Source: JAVKBW01 sp964352715
GTDB taxonomy: Bacteria; Pseudomonadota; Alphaproteobacteria; UBA8366; Aestuariispiraceae
Direction of reading: 5' to 3'
DNA length: 64,000 bases
NCBI GenBank assembly: GCA_964352715.1
Contig: CAYGSU010000008.1
Span: 12,701-76,700 of the forward strand
Positions 62,247 through 64,000 of the stretch are shown here, one piece after another. Numbering within the stretch: position 1 is the first letter of the stretch; every line of letters begins with the position of its first letter. The notes under the pieces were generated by a model. It was given only the letters and a program-made list of their open reading frames with translations. It did not search any database and was not told the origin of the DNA. A program made the translations under genes and the position numbers.

Positions 62247-62340
62247 TGATGCCTGATGCGGTTTGCCGGATTGCATTTTAAGTCAAAAAATCGACAGGCT
62301 TCCGTCAAGACTGGGTTTTGCAGCGAAAGGTTCGCTAAGT

Positions 62341-62769
62341 ATGGAACATGATCTCAAGCTGACGCATCGGTCCTTCGTCTATCCCTGGCAGTGCGATAAC
62401 ATGGGTCATATGAACACCCTGTTCTATGCGGCGGCCTATGACGCGGCTGCCATGGCGTTGCTGGTCGATATCGAAAGTATGGATTCGCTTGCGGCGCGGG
62501 GACTGGGATGGGCAGACGTTCGCCAGACAATCGAGTATCGCCACGAGGTTCGGTCGGGTCAGGCTCTAACGGTGGAAACCGGCATTGTGCGGATTGGCAC
62601 CAAGTCTTTTACGGCTCTGCATGTCATGTCGAACGATTCCAAGGTCAGGGTTTCCGTCTGCGAAACGGTGTGCGCCCAGTTCGATCTTGAACGCCGTCAG
62701 GCCGCGCCGATCGACCCGTCGGTTCGGAAAACACTTGAGCTGTTTCCGAAAGCCGACTCCGAAACCTGA
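62341..62769 (+). CDS. Acyl-CoA thioesterase (4HBT hotdog family)
   Basis: This 142-residue hotdog protein carries the 4-hydroxybenzoyl-CoA thioesterase-like core: YPWQCDNMGHMNTLFYAAAYDAA with the usual Asp-to-Asn-Met-Gly-His variation (CDNMGHMN), then QTIEYRHEVRSGQ. It hydrolyses an acyl-CoA or serves as a carrier. ATG 62341 is chosen; the longer frame from 62263 lacks a ribosome site. It lies 95 nt after the GntR gene; in a pathway producing acyl-CoA from beta-keto acids, a thioesterase would release CoA. Confidence 0.88.
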   Translation: MEHDLKLTHRSFVYPWQCDNMGHMNTLFYAAAYDAAAMALLVDIESMDSLAARGLGWADVRQTIEYRHEVRSGQALTVETGIVRIGTKSFTALHVMSNDSKVRVSVCETVCAQFDLERRQAAPIDPSVRKTLELFPKADSET

Positions 62770-62890
62770 TCTCATCCAATGTATTCGGTTTCGACAGCTA
62801 ACCTCTTGAAAGGCCACTGACGCAACAGTTTGTCCCTATCGGTTGGTCTATCGTTCGTGACGGTGCATCCCTGCAAGAAGGCATTCAGCC

Positions 62891-63925
62891 ATGCGTTCAT
62901 CAACAGTCATTCATGTTGTTTCCTGCCATGCGGAAGGAGAAGTAGGAGACGTCATTGTTGGTGGTGTCGCTCCGCCGCCGGGTGAAACGATCTGGGAGCA
63001 ATCCAGGTTCATTGCGAAAGATGGCGCGCTGCGCAATTTCGTTCTGAACGAGCCGCGTGGCGGAGTCTTCCGGCATGTGAATTTGCTGGTTCCTCCGAAA
63101 AACCCCAAGGCAGCAATGGGCTGGATCATCATGGAGCCGGAAGACACGCCGCCCATGTCCGGTTCCAATTCGATCTGTGTAGCCACGGCGCTGCTGGAAA
63201 CCGGAATCGTACCGATGGTGGAACCGGAAACCCGAATGGTTCTTGAAGCGCCCGGCGGCATTGTACAGATTTCGGCAACCTGCCGCGACGGCAAGGCGGT
63301 ACGGATCAGTGTTACAAATGTGCCTTCATTTGCGGATAAACTGGATGCTGCGCTTGAAGTCGAAGGTCTCGGCACGGTGACGGTCGATACGGCCTATGGC
63401 GGTGACAGTTTCGTTATAGTCGATGCGCACGCGCTCGGGTTTTCGGTTACGCCAGATGAAGCGCGGGATATCGCCAGACTCGGCATGCGTATTACGGCGG
63501 CGGCGAACGAACAGTTAGGGTTCGTTCACCCGGAAAACCCGGGTTGGGATCACATTTCCTTCTGTCAGTTTGCCGCGCCGGTTCAGATCGAGGAAGACGG
63601 ACTGGTGGGCAAGAACGCAGTGGCGATCCGGCCAGGCAAGATAGACCGATCGCCGACCGGGACGGGATGTTCAGCCCGAATGGCGGTTTTGAAGGCTCGG
63701 GGGATAATGCAGGTCGGCGACAGTTTCCTCGGTCGGTCTATTATCGATACCGAGTTTCATTGTCGTATCGAATCAGACACTTCCGTAGGCGGAAGACCGG
63801 GTATCATTCCCGTCGTGTCGGGACAGGCCTGGATTACGGGTACGCATCAACTGATGCTGGATCCGACGGATCCCTTCAAATCAGGATATCGCATTTCGGA
63901 TACCTGGCCGATGGAAACCGGCTGA
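62891..63925 (+). CDS. Proline racemase family protein with Ser90/Thr256 active site
   Basis: This 344-residue protein has the duplicated diaminopimelate-epimerase-like fold of proline racemases. The two catalytic positions are Ser90 (PPMSGSNSIC) and Thr256 (DRSPTGTGC) rather than the Cys pair of proline racemase and 4-hydroxyproline epimerase. Thr at the second site is the hallmark of trans-3-hydroxy-L-proline dehydratases, but these keep a Cys at the first. So neither racemase nor standard dehydratase function can be assumed. It is the last gene of the operon and is followed by a hairpin. Confidence 0.87.
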   Translation: MRSSTVIHVVSCHAEGEVGDVIVGGVAPPPGETIWEQSRFIAKDGALRNFVLNEPRGGVFRHVNLLVPPKNPKAAMGWIIMEPEDTPPMSGSNSICVATALLETGIVPMVEPETRMVLEAPGGIVQISATCRDGKAVRISVTNVPSFADKLDAALEVEGLGTVTVDTAYGGDSFVIVDAHALGFSVTPDEARDIARLGMRITAAANEQLGFVHPENPGWDHISFCQFAAPVQIEEDGLVGKNAVAIRPGKIDRSPTGTGCSARMAVLKARGIMQVGDSFLGRSIIDTEFHCRIESDTSVGGRPGIIPVVSGQAWITGTHQLMLDPTDPFKSGYRISDTWPMETG

Positions 63926-63965
63926 TTTCTTTTCCGCCGGTTGCCGGCGGCCCCTCCGGAACGAC

Positions 63966-63990
63966 AAAGCCCCGCACGAGGCGAGGCTTT
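63966..63990 (+). terminator. Terminator-like hairpin at the end of the catabolic operon
   Basis: AAAGCCCCGC (63966-63975) pairs with GCGAGGCTTT (63981-63990) with one mismatch and a 5-nt loop. The terminal Ts are part of the stem and GAAGATATTA follows. It lies 40 nt after the proline-racemase-family gene stop. Confidence 0.6.
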
Positions 63991-64000
63991 GAAGATATTA

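Overview
The window looks like a scaffold from a moderately GC-rich alphaproteobacterium. The evidence is a dense set of catabolic operons with ATGA-type overlaps, Tat-exported solute-binding proteins, a Pseudomonas/Rhizobiales-type branched-chain keto acid dehydrogenase operon, and MttB-superfamily, DUF849, MlrC (M81) and proline-racemase-family genes. Family-level taxonomy cannot be read from the sequence. Two runs of 100 N mark scaffold joins. One (49879-49978) is flanked by an identical 55-nt copy of the same sequence and is an artefact; the other (13449-13548) joins two unrelated genes. I saw no tRNA, rRNA or CRISPR array.

Layout. (1) 1-5314: the end of a 3-hydroxyisobutyrate-dehydrogenase-like gene, then a leftward operon of an MttB-superfamily methyltransferase, an SRPBCC protein, an Asp/Glu racemase-superfamily protein and a dimethylglycine-dehydrogenase-like FAD/folate enzyme, probably methylated-amine or one-carbon catabolism. 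(2) 5354-17048: a small secreted protein, a dead IS3 transposase fragment, then leftward amide/amino-acid genes: class I glutamine amidotransferase, aldehyde dehydrogenase, Tat-exported solute-binding protein, MlrC-type peptidase, aminotransferase, SDR, DUF1330 and ArgE-type deacetylase. (3) 17386-19781: divergent TetR regulator and a thiolase-fold/OB-fold pair. (4) 20117-29272: a rightward valine/branched-chain catabolic cluster from amino acid dehydrogenase through the E1-E2-E3 complex to acyl-CoA dehydrogenase, hydroxyisobutyryl-CoA hydrolase and hydroxyisobutyrate dehydrogenase. (5) 29370-33351: FAD amine oxidase, a second orphan Tat solute-binding protein and a GNAT acetyltransferase. (6) 33380-42485: a paralogous TetR/thiolase-fold/OB-fold module continuing into a tightly coupled acyl-CoA side-chain operon (split hydratase, HSD17B4-like SDR, second hotdog protein, acyl-CoA synthetase, amidohydrolase, PhyH dioxygenase). 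(7) 42491-48355: a lower-GC amidase plus polyamine-type ABC transporter segment bounded by a 195-bp direct repeat of the phyH 3' end. (8) 48995-63925: a peptide-type ABC transporter, an N,N-dimethylformamidase-like two-subunit enzyme, a second dimethylformamidase-like protein facing it, then a beta-keto acid cleavage enzyme (DUF849), a class III aminotransferase, a GntR/FCD regulator, a thioesterase and a proline-racemase-family protein.

How they may work together. Region 8 reads as one import-and-degrade pathway: uptake of an amide, hydrolysis by the dimethylformamidase-like enzyme, transamination to a keto acid, and cleavage by the DUF849 enzyme. A perfect palindrome, ATGTGATCACAT, occurs upstream of both the transporter and the DUF849 gene and is a natural candidate operator for the GntR regulator encoded between them. 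Region 6 resembles the steroid side-chain hydratase/aldolase logic (ChsH1-ChsH2-Ltp2): the thiolase-fold proteins lack the nucleophilic Cys but keep the two Tyr motifs seen in the aldolase branch. These pathway assignments are inference from gene content and motifs.
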